A DNA stretch of 8,044 nt from an uncultured bacterium (GTDB lineage Bacteria; Bacillota; Clostridia; Oscillospirales; Butyricicoccaceae): assembly GCA_905215125.1 (NCBI GenBank), contig CAJMOV010000080.1, forward strand, positions 1-8,044. Direction: 5' to 3'. Position 1 is the first letter of the stretch. The number at the start of each line of letters is the position of its first letter. This document shows, piece by piece, positions 1-6,235 of this stretch. Made by a program: the position numbers and the translations under genes. The notes beneath the pieces are model-generated. The model saw only the letters and a program-made list of their open reading frames with translations, made no database searches and was not told the DNA's origin.

Positions 1-239
1 GGGAGGAAAAAGCCGCCTAATACCAACAGGCAGCCGCCTGACGCCCAGAACCGGCAGCGGCCGAAGCGGTCGGCCAGCAGGCCGAGGGGCATTTGCAGGG
101 CAAAGGCGCAAAAGTTATAGAACAGGACGCACAGCTGGGCGTCGCCCTGTGCATAGACACGTCCTAACAGCAGAAAGGCGCAGGAAAAATCAACCGCGCA
201 ATGCGCTGCGGAATAAACGGCAAGGCGCAGCCCTTTCAC
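1..239 (-). CDS. MFS-type transporter, N-terminal part (cut by window edge)
   Basis: Reading leftwards from a GTG at 239, 79 codons stay open to the window edge. The start is fixed by a perfect AAGGAGG at 247-253, seven bases upstream; another in-frame GTG two codons earlier sits too close to that site. The protein begins MKGLRLAVYSAAHCAVDFSC and has two hydrophobic stretches (about residues 5-28 and 35-55), then GLLADRFGRCRFW at about 54-66. That matches the loop 2-3 signature of the major facilitator superfamily (G-x-L-a-D-r-x-G-r). A third hydrophobic stretch starts just before the edge. It would be a multi-pass inner membrane transporter; the substrate cannot be told from this fragment. 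It is on the same strand as the flotillin operon but separated from it by a terminator and a possible promoter of its own. Family call good, function unknown. Confidence 0.72.
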   Translation of the reverse strand, partial: MKGLRLAVYSAAHCAVDFSCAFLLLGRVYAQGDAQLCVLFYNFCAFALQMPLGLLADRFGRCRFWASGGCLLVLGGFFL

Positions 240-246
240 AAACACC

Positions 247-253
247 CCTCCTT
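247..253 (-). promoter_or_regulatory. Ribosome binding site deciding the GTG start of the MFS gene
   Basis: Minus-strand AAGGAGG, a perfect anti-Shine-Dalgarno match, lies seven bases before the GTG at 239. It supports a GTG start and excludes the GTG two codons upstream. Confidence 0.8.
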
Positions 254-290
254 ATTTTATTTGGACAGCTGAAGCGGAGGATATGTTCCC

Positions 291-319
291 ACTATACCGT
301 GCCGGGGAGGAAAAAGCAA
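291..319 (-). promoter_or_regulatory. Possible sigma-A promoter for the MFS transporter gene
   Basis: On the minus strand TTGCTT (314-319) is followed after exactly 17 bases by TATAGT (291-296). The -10 matches the consensus at five of six bases; the -35 matches only TTG. It lies between the flotillin terminator and the MFS ribosome binding site, where a promoter is needed. Inferred from sequence only. Confidence 0.45.
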
Positions 320-327
320 GCGGGCGC

Positions 328-360
328 AAAAAACGGCACACCGCATAGGGCGGTGTGCCG
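328..360 (-). terminator. Intrinsic terminator of the flotillin operon
   Basis: An 11-bp perfect stem, CGGCACACCGC (334-344) paired with GCGGTGTGCCG (350-360), has a five-base loop. Read on the minus strand it is followed directly by six T residues (328-333). It begins 14 bases past the flotillin stop codon. No T tract exists on the plus side, so it acts in the minus direction. Confidence 0.93.
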
Positions 361-374
361 ATGAGGGCAGGCGT

Positions 375-1787
375 TTAGGCGTTCTTCTGTTCCTCGGCCT
401 GTTCCGGAGTGTCGGCGGCAGGGGAAGCGGGGGATTTTTCCGTGCCCAGAAACTCCGGCAGTCTCATGCCGGCCATGTCGAACAGCTCGTTCATCGGGGG
501 AATGGACTTCATCAGGCCGGAGACAAAGCCGGCGGTTGCTGTTTTGCCGTCCTGGCCGCCTGCGCCGCCGTCCCAGACGGTGACCTTGTCGATCTTGATG
601 TTTTTGATCGCTTCGACCTGGATTTTGAGCAGATCCTCCATCTTGTCGGCCAGCATGAGACGCAGCGCGTCGTTTGCATCGCCGCCGGCGGCGACGACAA
701 TTTCCTTGAGACCTTCAGCCTGCTTGGTCAGGAGGGCCTGCATACCGGTTGCTTCGGCCTGCATTTTGGCCAGGATAGCGTCGGCCTCGCCGCGGGCGCG
801 GCGGCGGATCTGCTCGGCCTCGGCTTCAGCTTCCAGCTCCTTTTTGCGTTTTTCGATTTCGGTCTTGACGATGACATCAGCTTCCTGCGTCGCCTTTTCA
901 CGGGCGTAGCGGGCGGCTTCGGCCTTCTGCTCGGCGGCGTAGGCCTCTTCCAGCGCCTTGGCGGCTTGGATTTTTTCTGCCGATGTCGCTATCTTGAGGG
1001 CTTCGGCTTCCTTTTCACGGCGGGATGCGTTGGACATAGAGATTTCCACCTGGGCGGTGTTTTCGCCCTGGATGGCCAGAGAATTAGCCTGGGCGACCTG
1101 CACGCGCTGGTCGCGGTGGGCGTTGGCTTCGCCGATGGAGCCGTCGCGCTCCTTTTCGGCGACGCTCTTTTTGGCGTCGTTGATGGCCTTGGCGGCCGCT
1201 TCCTTACCCAGGGCGGCGATGTAGCCCGATTCGTCCGAAATGTCGGTGACGTTGACGTTGATAAGGCGCAGGCCGATTTTCTTCAGCTCGCCTTCAACGT
1301 TGCGGGAGACGGCTTCAAGGAATTTATCGCGGTCAGTATTGATTTCCTCGATGTCCATGGTGGCGATGACCAAACGCAGCTGGCCGAAGATGATGTCCTT
1401 GGCAAGCTCTTGAATTTCCGCCAGTTTGAGGCCCAGCAGACGCTCGGCGGCGTTCTGCATGACGCCCGGCTCGGTAGAAATGCCGACGGTGAAGCGGGAG
1501 GGGACGTTGATGCGGATATTCTGGCGCGACAGGGCATTTTCCAGATCCACCGAAATGGACAGCGGGGTCAGATCAAGAAACTCGAATGACTGAAAGACAG
1601 GCCAGACAAAGGCGGCGCCGCCGTGGATACACCGTGCGCTGCGGGCCGAGCCGTCTTTGTTGTTGCCGACGTTGCCGTAGATGACCATGACCTTGTCGGA
1701 AGGGCACTTTTTGTAGCGGGACAGGATAAGCACGAGAAGGGAAAACAGCAGGACAACGATGACGCAGATGAGAATTAAACTTTCCAT
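375..1787 (-). CDS. Flotillin-family SPFH protein (YuaG/FloT-like)
   Basis: A 470-residue flotillin, the scaffold protein of bacterial membrane microdomains. It has an N-terminal hydrophobic anchor (about 3-23), then an SPFH/band-7 domain (about 25-190, with IHGGAAFVWPVFQ near 54-66 and the LRLINVNVTDI segment near 173-183). A long Ala/Glu/Lys-rich coiled coil follows (about 195-360), typical of flotillin repeats, then a GDANDALRLMLADKMEDLLKI segment and a low-complexity Pro/Ala/Glu tail. Length is close to B. subtilis YuaG (about 509). I chose the ATG at 1787 because AGAGAGG at 1795-1801 is seven bases away; an in-frame ATG at 1793 is only one base from that site. It is the last gene of a three-gene unit, behind an NfeD-like partner as in B. 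subtilis yuaF-yuaG, and is closed by a terminator. Family identity is secure; its clients are unknown. Confidence 0.95.
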   Translation of the reverse strand: MESLILICVIVVLLFSLLVLILSRYKKCPSDKVMVIYGNVGNNKDGSARSARCIHGGAAFVWPVFQSFEFLDLTPLSISVDLENALSRQNIRINVPSRFTVGISTEPGVMQNAAERLLGLKLAEIQELAKDIIFGQLRLVIATMDIEEINTDRDKFLEAVSRNVEGELKKIGLRLINVNVTDISDESGYIAALGKEAAAKAINDAKKSVAEKERDGSIGEANAHRDQRVQVAQANSLAIQGENTAQVEISMSNASRREKEAEALKIATSAEKIQAAKALEEAYAAEQKAEAARYAREKATQEADVIVKTEIEKRKKELEAEAEAEQIRRRARGEADAILAKMQAEATGMQALLTKQAEGLKEIVVAAGGDANDALRLMLADKMEDLLKIQVEAIKNIKIDKVTVWDGGAGGQDGKTATAGFVSGLMKSIPPMNELFDMAGMRLPEFLGTEKSPASPAADTPEQAEEQKNA

Positions 1788-1794
1788 ATTCATA

Positions 1795-1801
1795 CCTCTC
1801 T
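1795..1801 (-). promoter_or_regulatory. Ribosome binding site deciding the flotillin start
   Basis: Minus-strand AGAGAGG lies seven bases before the ATG at 1787 and one base before the in-frame ATG at 1793. The spacing favours the 1787 start. A small palindrome, CAGGGACCCTG (1808-1818), lies just upstream of it. Confidence 0.65.
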
Positions 1802-1807
1802 TTTTTT

Positions 1808-1831
1808 CAGGGACCCTGAGGGGGCCGGCCC
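1808..1831. repeat. Two short palindromes in the NfeD-flotillin gap
   Basis: CAGGGACCCTG (1808-1818) and GGGCCGGCCC (1822-1831) lie side by side just upstream of the flotillin ribosome binding site. The rest of the gap (1832-1933) shows no open frame, terminator or convincing promoter. They could fold in the mRNA or bind a protein; there is no T tract on the minus side, so they are not a terminator. Confidence 0.4.
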
Positions 1832-1933
1832 AGACCGGATGCAGCAGTGGAGACAGCGCCGCAGAAAGGACAGGCCGACCGAAGCCCCTTTATTTTTTAA
1901 AATGCGCGGAAAGCAGGAACCATTCCCCAAAGA

Positions 1934-2581
1934 CTATTTGCGGCAGACGACCAGCGTGCTTTTGCCGGAGACAGCGACGACGACCACTTCACATCCGGTG
2001 GGCAGGGGGGTCTGTTCGTCGGTGACGGCGTCCAGCTCGCGTACCTGCTCCTGGATGAGAACCTCGACCTTGCCGCGGCCTTCGCGCCGGGGAGGGATGG
2101 TCAGATAGACGCTGCCGCTCTGGCCGATGGCGTTGGGCAGGCGCAGCGTACCGTCCGACTGCAGCCGCATGCACAGCTTAAAGATGACGGCCATGGCCAG
2201 CATGGAGCAAAACCCCATGATGCCGGCCAGTATAGCTGACAGGCCTGCCGAAACGCCGCTGCGCAAAAGCGCCAGGCCGCCCCACCCGAACACGGTGAAA
2301 AAGGCGATAAAGCCGCGTATGGTGAAAAGCCGCAGCCCTGCGTCGGCGACGGCGTCCTGCGCGTCGTGTCCGATATCCGGGTCGATGTCAAAATCGCCGC
2401 CGGTATCGGCGTCAGGTCCGTCAAGGTCCAGGTCAGGGTCGCCCGCATCGGCTTCCCCGCCGCCGCCGGCCAGACCAAAAACGAGCAAAATGGTCTGGAT
2501 GGCCAATATCAGCGTCGAAGGAATGGCGATGTAGGCGAAAAAGCGCTGGAAAGCGGTCAGCGATTCAAACCACTCGATCAT
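1934..2581 (-). CDS. NfeD/YuaF-like membrane protein with C-terminal OB-fold, flotillin partner
   Basis: A 215-residue protein with a hydrophobic segment at about 13-38, a very acidic Gly/Asp-rich loop (about 41-80, with DPDLDLDGPDAD), two more hydrophobic segments (about 86-107 and 112-137), and a soluble tail (about 145-215). In the tail, IGQSGSVYLTIPP with a following GRGKVEV resembles the OB-fold of NfeD/YuaF/YqiJ proteins. These pair with flotillins in microdomains, and the next gene here is a flotillin, which supports the call. The ATG at 2581 has a purine-rich AAGGGGG about eleven bases upstream, a rather long spacing; a nearer ATG is out of frame. It starts 39 bases after the DUF1836 gene ends, and a 146-base gap separates it from the flotillin start. 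Role inferred from context and domain form; partnership with flotillin is well supported, exact activity is not. Confidence 0.87.
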   Translation of the reverse strand: MIEWFESLTAFQRFFAYIAIPSTLILAIQTILLVFGLAGGGGEADAGDPDLDLDGPDADTGGDFDIDPDIGHDAQDAVADAGLRLFTIRGFIAFFTVFGWGGLALLRSGVSAGLSAILAGIMGFCSMLAMAVIFKLCMRLQSDGTLRLPNAIGQSGSVYLTIPPRREGRGKVEVLIQEQVRELDAVTDEQTPLPTGCEVVVVAVSGKSTLVVCRK

Positions 2582-2620
2582 GTTTCATCTTACCCCCTTT
2601 ATGTTTCTGACAGAACAACA

Positions 2621-3178
2621 TTATTCGTCCAGATACGCCATGAGAAGATCGGCGCGCTGCTTCAGGCAGGACGCCATATAAGCCATGGAGATGATCTCAA
2701 GCGCGAGGCGGATGCGTTCGCGCGCGCCGGCATAGGGCTCGGTATACCCGTCCAGCGCTTCATCGCACCACTGCGCCAGCATCCCGGGAGGAGGAAGCTC
2801 GCCCCCAAGGCGGGCGACAAGGTCGACGATGTGTAGGTACAGCGCGGAATCGTCAATGATATCGTCCCCTTCGTCATCAAGACGGCCGTTGACATAGGAG
2901 AGCAGCCGGCAGATGCGTTCGATCTGCATGCTGTCGCGCAGCATGTTGATGATAAAAATACGGCACAGCTGGCGGCGGCTGTATTTTTTTTTGACAGGCG
3001 GCGGGAGAAAGCCGCGTTTGACCCAGTTTTGGATGGTATAGGGTTCAAGCCCAGTCAGCTGGGAGACCTGCGACAGCACCAATCCGCCCGTCAGGAACAT
3101 GGGGGAGAGCAGCGCGTCGGCGGCATTTTCACGGGAGAGATCGACCTCGAGCGTCGTACCCGGCAGCCGGCTAATCAT
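2621..3178 (-). CDS. DUF1836 HTH protein, probable operon regulator
   Basis: A 185-residue protein of the DUF1836 type, found in Firmicutes and usually considered a MerR-like DNA-binding protein. A helix-turn-helix is visible at about 33-80: LVLSQVSQLTGLEPYTIQNW, then the wing KRGFLPPPVKKKYSRRQL, and IFIINMLRD, as in MerR N-termini. The remainder is helical and acidic (about 95-185), with no MerR metal- or drug-binding signature visible. The ATG at 3178 was chosen because AGGGGTGG (3184-3191) is five bases upstream; the GTG at 3187 would overlap that site. It is the first gene after a perfect-consensus promoter and two palindromes, and 39 bases before the NfeD-like gene. A role as regulator of its own operon is inferred from position, not shown. 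The signal it senses is unknown. Confidence 0.85.
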   Translation of the reverse strand: MISRLPGTTLEVDLSRENAADALLSPMFLTGGLVLSQVSQLTGLEPYTIQNWVKRGFLPPPVKKKYSRRQLCRIFIINMLRDSMQIERICRLLSYVNGRLDDEGDDIIDDSALYLHIVDLVARLGGELPPPGMLAQWCDEALDGYTEPYAGARERIRLALEIISMAYMASCLKQRADLLMAYLDE

Positions 3179-3183
3179 GGGAA

Positions 3184-3191
3184 CCACCCCT
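3184..3191 (-). promoter_or_regulatory. Ribosome binding site deciding the DUF1836 start
   Basis: Minus-strand AGGGGTGG ends five bases before the ATG at 3178. A GTG at 3187 falls inside it, so translation from there is unlikely. Confidence 0.6.
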
Positions 3192-3218
3192 GTCTTCAGA
3201 TTCCGCGCCCCGTCATTT

Positions 3219-3234
3219 CACCCCTTTTGGGGTG
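3219..3234. repeat. Inverted repeat CACCCC-TTTT-GGGGTG in operon leader
   Basis: Six-base arms with a four-base spacer lie about 30-45 bases downstream of the predicted transcription start of the DUF1836-NfeD-flotillin operon. It may be an operator or an RNA hairpin (UG pairs can lengthen it slightly). No T tract follows on the minus side, so it is not a terminator. Confidence 0.5.
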
Positions 3235-3239
3235 GAATT

Positions 3240-3251
3240 CTTCGGCCGAAG
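3240..3251. repeat. Perfect 12-bp palindrome CTTCGGCCGAAG, operator candidate
   Basis: A perfect palindrome with no spacer lies about 10-20 bases downstream of the predicted transcription start of the operon headed by the DUF1836 regulator. A palindrome in this place is typical of a repressor site. Binding by the DUF1836 protein is inference. Confidence 0.5.
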
Positions 3252-3267
3252 CATTTACGGTGATTCA

Positions 3268-3296
3268 ATTATATCAAATGGTCGCTTGACTGTCAA
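3268..3296 (-). promoter_or_regulatory. Perfect-consensus sigma-A promoter of the DUF1836-NfeD-flotillin operon
   Basis: On the minus strand TTGACA (3291-3296) and TATAAT (3268-3273) are separated by exactly 17 bases, the ideal vegetative promoter. Transcription should start near 3261, giving a leader of about 80 bases. The -35 lies inside a palindromic TTGAC-T-GTCAA (3286-3296). Confidence 0.92.
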
Positions 3297-3392
3297 TAGA
3301 GTTTTTGAAATTGTTTTATCGGGGCGCAAGACCTCTCCATATATAACGCTTTTAATGATTTGACGCTTGAACAAGAGGGTGAGTTCCCGTGA
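3297..3392. other. Gap between the spoIIE-operon terminator and the flotillin-operon promoter
   Basis: About 95 bases of relatively AT-rich sequence without a credible gene, promoter or RNA structure on either strand. CGCTTGA occurs at 3364-3370 and again at 3284-3290, inside the promoter, as a 7-base direct repeat that may be chance. Confidence 0.5.
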
Positions 3393-3431
3393 AAAGAAAA
3401 AAAGCCCGGCCATCGCGCAAGGATGGCCGGG
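3393..3431 (-). terminator. Intrinsic terminator of the spoIIE operon
   Basis: A 10-bp GC-rich perfect stem, CCCGGCCATC (3405-3414) with GATGGCCGGG (3422-3431), has a seven-base loop. On the minus strand it is followed by a tract of seven T residues and then further T-rich sequence. It starts 11 bases after the stop codon of the small gene at 3442. Confidence 0.93.
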
Positions 3432-3441
3432 AAAGAGGGGG

Positions 3442-3717
3442 TTACACGGCGGATAAAAAGAACCAGACAGCGCTTGCCGCGCCTGTGCCGAGTAGAAAAG
3501 AAAGTAAAGGCACGGAAAACCTGCGCAGCCTGCCTTTCACAGGGGCGGCGGTGAGATCGTAGCGGGAAGCCAGCCGGCAGGCGATATTGAGCATTTCGTC
3601 AGCCGACTGGATGCCGTTTGCAGTGCTGCCGCTGTTTACGATAAAAATGGCTTGTTCAAATTTTTTGGGATCGGGGGACGGTACAATGACTGCCTGCTTG
3701 GAGACACCTTTGACCAC
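3442..3717 (-). CDS. Small tail-anchored membrane protein of unknown function, downstream of spoIIE
   Basis: A 91-residue protein with no domain I can name. The N-terminal half (MVKGVSKQAVIVPSPDPKKF, then EQAIFIVN) is soluble and regular. A basic linker (KGRLRRF, about 61-67) precedes one C-terminal hydrophobic helix (about 68-90), so it is probably anchored by its tail with the N-terminus in the cytoplasm. The start is GTG at 3717, fixed by a perfect AAGGAGG at 3725-3731 seven bases upstream; an ATG at 3724 is out of frame and one base from that site. It begins 54 bases after the spoIIE stop with no terminator between, and a terminator follows it, so it is probably co-transcribed with spoIIE. 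A sporulation role is inference from context. Real gene likely; function unknown. Confidence 0.82.
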   Translation of the reverse strand: MVKGVSKQAVIVPSPDPKKFEQAIFIVNSGSTANGIQSADEMLNIACRLASRYDLTAAPVKGRLRRFSVPLLSFLLGTGAASAVWFFLSAV

Positions 3718-3771
3718 GGCGCATCCTCCTTGTCGAGATTCTTTTTACAGTGTTTCCAGCAGGGCGGCCCA

Positions 3772-5682
3772 TTATTCCGCGCCCGACAGAGTAATGACAA
3801 GCACGGAACGGTCGTCGTCGGTTTTGGCGCCGCAGGCCGATTCCAGAATACGTCCGGCCAATTCCTGGGCGTCCAGCCCTTCCTCGCGGCAGAGCTGGGC
3901 GACTGCGTCTGTGTCGGCGCCATCGCAGACGCCGTCGCTGACCATGACGATGCGGTCCCCTTCGCACAGGCGCAGCAAGGCCGGCTCTGGCGGCGAGGAC
4001 AGCGCGGGCTCCGCGCCGGCCGGCATGGCCGATGTATAGAAGCGCCGCACCGCGCCGTCGCGTATAACGAAAGTGGGGGCGGCACCATATTTCAGCAGCT
4101 TGCCTTCGCCGCTGAACAGGTTGATTTCCAAAAGATCAAGGGTGACGAAGCCGCAGTCCTCAAACCGGGCGGCCAGGACTGGGATGACAGCCCGCGCGCT
4201 TTCCTGCACGCTGCATCCTGAGCGGACAAACTGGGCGACGAGGGAGAGCGCGGTGCGCGACAGCTTTTCCGCCGCTTCGCCGGTACCCATTCCGTCGGAC
4301 AAAAGGATGACGGCGCGCCCGTCGGCGGTGCGGAAGTGCAGGGTGGAATCGCCGCAGACCGTTTCGCCATGCTTTTGCCGGACGGCCCGGCAGACTGCGA
4401 CACGCAGGCGTTCGCTTTCGCTGATGCGCAGGGTCCGGCCGTTTTTGGACAGGATATTTTCCGGCGGGCAGAAAGTGCGGCCAAGGGCGAGGGAAAGGCT
4501 TTGCAGAAAAGCCTCGCTGTCGGGCAGGGGCGGCGCGTCGCCGCGGACGCTGATTTCGATGTGCATCCGGCCCTGTTCGGAATAGACGAGTACAGATGCG
4601 CCCGGCGAATAGGCGCGGACGATGTTTTTAACCCGGTTTTCCATACCGGGGAAGTATTCGGGCGAAGCGTCGACCGCCTCGGCAACGCCGGAAAGGACGC
4701 CGCACAGGCTGTCATATTGCTCGCGCATTAGACGCTGGCTGTTCTGTGTACGGCGCTGAAGGGCGCGCCGGCGCAGCAGGGAGAGGTACTGGTCGTTGAC
4801 GGCACCGCAGAAGCGTTCTATATTTACGCACCGCGCGGCAAAATGGGGCGGAAAGTCGGCCGTGCTCAGCGAGCCCTGCTCCTGCAGCAGGGAAATGGTG
4901 TTGTTGAGCGCGTCGTAGGTATCGACCGCGTCGCGGCTCCAGCATACGGGGGCCAGAGAGCATTTGCGGCAGACCTCGTCGGCAGCGGCGTCGTAAACGC
5001 GGGTGATGTCCTCATCCTGCTGGGCGGCGGACAGGGCGGAAACGGCGCTGCCCAGCCCAGCAATGGCGCGCGATACCGCCATCAGGCGGGGGCCCATGCG
5101 CGACGGACGGGGGACGGGCCGAGGGGCGGCAGAGTCATTTGCGTGATTAACGCCATACCACAGGCTGCGGCTGATGGCGAAAACCGGCTGAGGCGTCCCC
5201 TGTCCGCACAGGGAAAGCAACAGGCAAAAGCCGCCTGTCAACAGGCTTTCGATAACGAGCAGTGCCATAAGCAGCCCGCCCTGGCCCCAAATGAGGGCGC
5301 TTTTGATAAAGAGTACAGCGATGCCGGCGCACAGCGGCGGAAATGCGAGAGAAGGGGGGAATTGATTGCCGCTCAACACCATCCGGCAGGTACAGCATAG
5401 AACGGCAGCCGCGGCGTAGGCGACGCCGCCCATCCCCAGAAAAACCAGTGCGCCGGCAAAGGCGCCCGCAAAAGCAAACAGGGTTTCGCCAACATCCCTG
5501 CGCGATGCGGCGTAAGCGACCCCCAGGGGGGCTGCGCCGGGTAAAACGCGCACAGCGGCCAACAGAAAGGAAAGGGAAAGGACCCCTGTGCGCCGCGCCA
5601 GTGGGGCAAAACGCGGGTCCTCGACGAGAAAGCGAGCCTTTCGGGCCGCCTTTTTCAGGTGCAGGTCCAGCTGCTTGTCCAT
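3772..5682 (-). CDS. spoIIE: Stage II sporulation protein E, PP2C-type serine phosphatase
   Basis: SpoIIE dephosphorylates the anti-anti-sigma factor SpoIIAA at the sporulation septum and so activates sigma-F in the forespore. The 636-residue protein has a hydrophobic N-terminal part (about 33-160, four to six segments), a middle region with the SpoIIE-like Cys cluster DEVCRKCSLAPVCW (235-248), and a C-terminal PP2C/SpoIIE domain (about 440-636). Phosphatase motifs include GDST (444-447), LSDGMGTGE (461-469), YGAAP (532-536), VSDGV (581-585) and TDDDRSVLVI (621-630), whose Asp residues bind the metals. B. subtilis SpoIIE has about 827 residues and ten membrane segments, so the membrane part here is shortened. 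The ATG at 5682 has TTAGGAG eight bases upstream; the open frame continues upstream to 5739, but with no ribosome site. Followed by a small gene in the same unit. Identity secure. Confidence 0.95.
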   Translation of the reverse strand: MDKQLDLHLKKAARKARFLVEDPRFAPLARRTGVLSLSFLLAAVRVLPGAAPLGVAYAASRRDVGETLFAFAGAFAGALVFLGMGGVAYAAAAVLCCTCRMVLSGNQFPPSLAFPPLCAGIAVLFIKSALIWGQGGLLMALLVIESLLTGGFCLLLSLCGQGTPQPVFAISRSLWYGVNHANDSAAPRPVPRPSRMGPRLMAVSRAIAGLGSAVSALSAAQQDEDITRVYDAAADEVCRKCSLAPVCWSRDAVDTYDALNNTISLLQEQGSLSTADFPPHFAARCVNIERFCGAVNDQYLSLLRRRALQRRTQNSQRLMREQYDSLCGVLSGVAEAVDASPEYFPGMENRVKNIVRAYSPGASVLVYSEQGRMHIEISVRGDAPPLPDSEAFLQSLSLALGRTFCPPENILSKNGRTLRISESERLRVAVCRAVRQKHGETVCGDSTLHFRTADGRAVILLSDGMGTGEAAEKLSRTALSLVAQFVRSGCSVQESARAVIPVLAARFEDCGFVTLDLLEINLFSGEGKLLKYGAAPTFVIRDGAVRRFYTSAMPAGAEPALSSPPEPALLRLCEGDRIVMVSDGVCDGADTDAVAQLCREEGLDAQELAGRILESACGAKTDDDRSVLVITLSGAE

Positions 5683-5690
5683 GATATCCG

Positions 5691-5697
5691 CTCCTAA
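5691..5697 (-). promoter_or_regulatory. Ribosome binding site deciding the spoIIE start
   Basis: Minus-strand TTAGGAG lies eight bases before the ATG at 5682. The upstream in-frame candidates (ATG at 5715, TTG at 5739) have no such site. Confidence 0.7.
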
Positions 5698-5713
5698 TGT
5701 GGTGTTTATTTCC

Positions 5714-5740
5714 ATTTTATCCGATGAGGTGACGGACAAA
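5714..5740 (-). promoter_or_regulatory. Possible spoIIE promoter with a partial Spo0A-box-like sequence
   Basis: On the minus strand TTTGTCC (5734-5740) resembles the first part of a Spo0A box (TTTGTCRAA), and TAAAAT (5714-5719) could be a -10. The gap from TTGTCC is 14 bases, too short for a normal -35, so this would only work as an activator-type promoter, as known for spoIIE in B. subtilis. Weak evidence. Confidence 0.25.
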
Positions 5741-5809
5741 GAGCGGGAAATGACGACGGAAATAGGTCAAATCGCTTTTTTTGGCGGCAGATCAGGGCGA
5801 AAGGGGGAG

Positions 5810-5843
5810 AAAAATGCGCCGTGCGGGCTTGCCGCACGGCGCA
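5810..5843 (-). terminator. Intrinsic terminator of the DUF1540 gene
   Basis: A 12-bp perfect stem, TGCGCCGTGCGG (5815-5826) with CCGCACGGCGCA (5832-5843), has a five-base loop. On the minus strand it is followed by TTTTT (5810-5814) and pyrimidine-rich sequence. It begins 16 bases after the stop codon at 5860. Confidence 0.92.
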
Positions 5844-5859
5844 AAAGGGAAATTTGCCG

Positions 5860-6177
5860 TTATTTGCAGCGGAACGTGCCGCAGCAGGTCTGGTTGCAGT
5901 CACAGGCCCCGTCGCCTTCGACGCAGATGCAGTCGGCAGAACAAACGCTGTTTGAATTATACGCGCAGTCATGTGCGCTGCAGCGGACCTGGGTTTCCTC
6001 GCAGGCGGCATTTGCCGTCATACCGGAGATGACACAGTCGCTGCGGTGGCCGAATGAATGGCAGCAGGTGCCCTGGCTGTCATGAGCGCGGGCGCCGTCA
6101 ACCTTAATGTCAGGACGGCAGCACATACGGTCTTCGTTATTGATACAGTTTGTCACGTTGCAGGTCAGCTTGGTCAT
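5860..6177 (-). CDS. Cys-rich protein with two DUF1540 domains
   Basis: A 105-residue protein with 18 cysteines (17 percent), two copies of a DUF1540-type module: about 4-44 (LTCNVTNCINNEDRMCC...TCCHSF) and 64-104 (VRCSAHDCAYNSNSVCS...TCCGTF). Each has C-x4-C near the start and a CC pair near the end, a pattern that suggests metal binding or disulfides. No signal peptide or membrane segment is visible. The ATG at 6177 has a perfect AAGGAGG (6185-6191) seven bases upstream. It is a single-gene unit with its own terminator, next to spoIIE but not in its operon. DUF1540 has no established function that I know. Family call strong, role unknown. Confidence 0.92.
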   Translation of the reverse strand: MTKLTCNVTNCINNEDRMCCRPDIKVDGARAHDSQGTCCHSFGHRSDCVISGMTANAACEETQVRCSAHDCAYNSNSVCSADCICVEGDGACDCNQTCCGTFRCK

Positions 6178-6235
6178 GGCGTTTCCTCCTTGCGTCGCCG
6201 GCCGAAAGCGGTAATTGGACGCGGCGAACCGTACT

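Noticed and set aside
409..1589. Long open frames on the plus strand opposite the flotillin gene
   Set aside because: They are antisense to a clear flotillin with a start, ribosome site and terminator; their composition is that of a shadow of GC-rich codons, and they have no ribosome binding site.
1808..1831. Palindromes before the flotillin start read as an internal terminator
   Set aside because: On the minus strand the stem is followed by A residues, not T, and the stems are very short.
3317..3350. Minus-strand stretch faintly like a preQ1-type aptamer (GGAGAGGTCTTGCGCCCC)
   Set aside because: The needed pairing is not complete and it lies upstream of the operon promoter, so it would not be in a leader RNA.
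3656..3724. ATG at 3724 next to the AAGGAGG of the small gene
   Set aside because: It is one base from the ribosome site and leads into another frame; the GTG at 3717, seven bases away, gives the conserved-looking protein.
3652..4221. Open frame of 189 residues on the plus strand opposite the small gene and spoIIE
   Set aside because: It overlaps two supported genes and has no ribosome site or recognisable domain.
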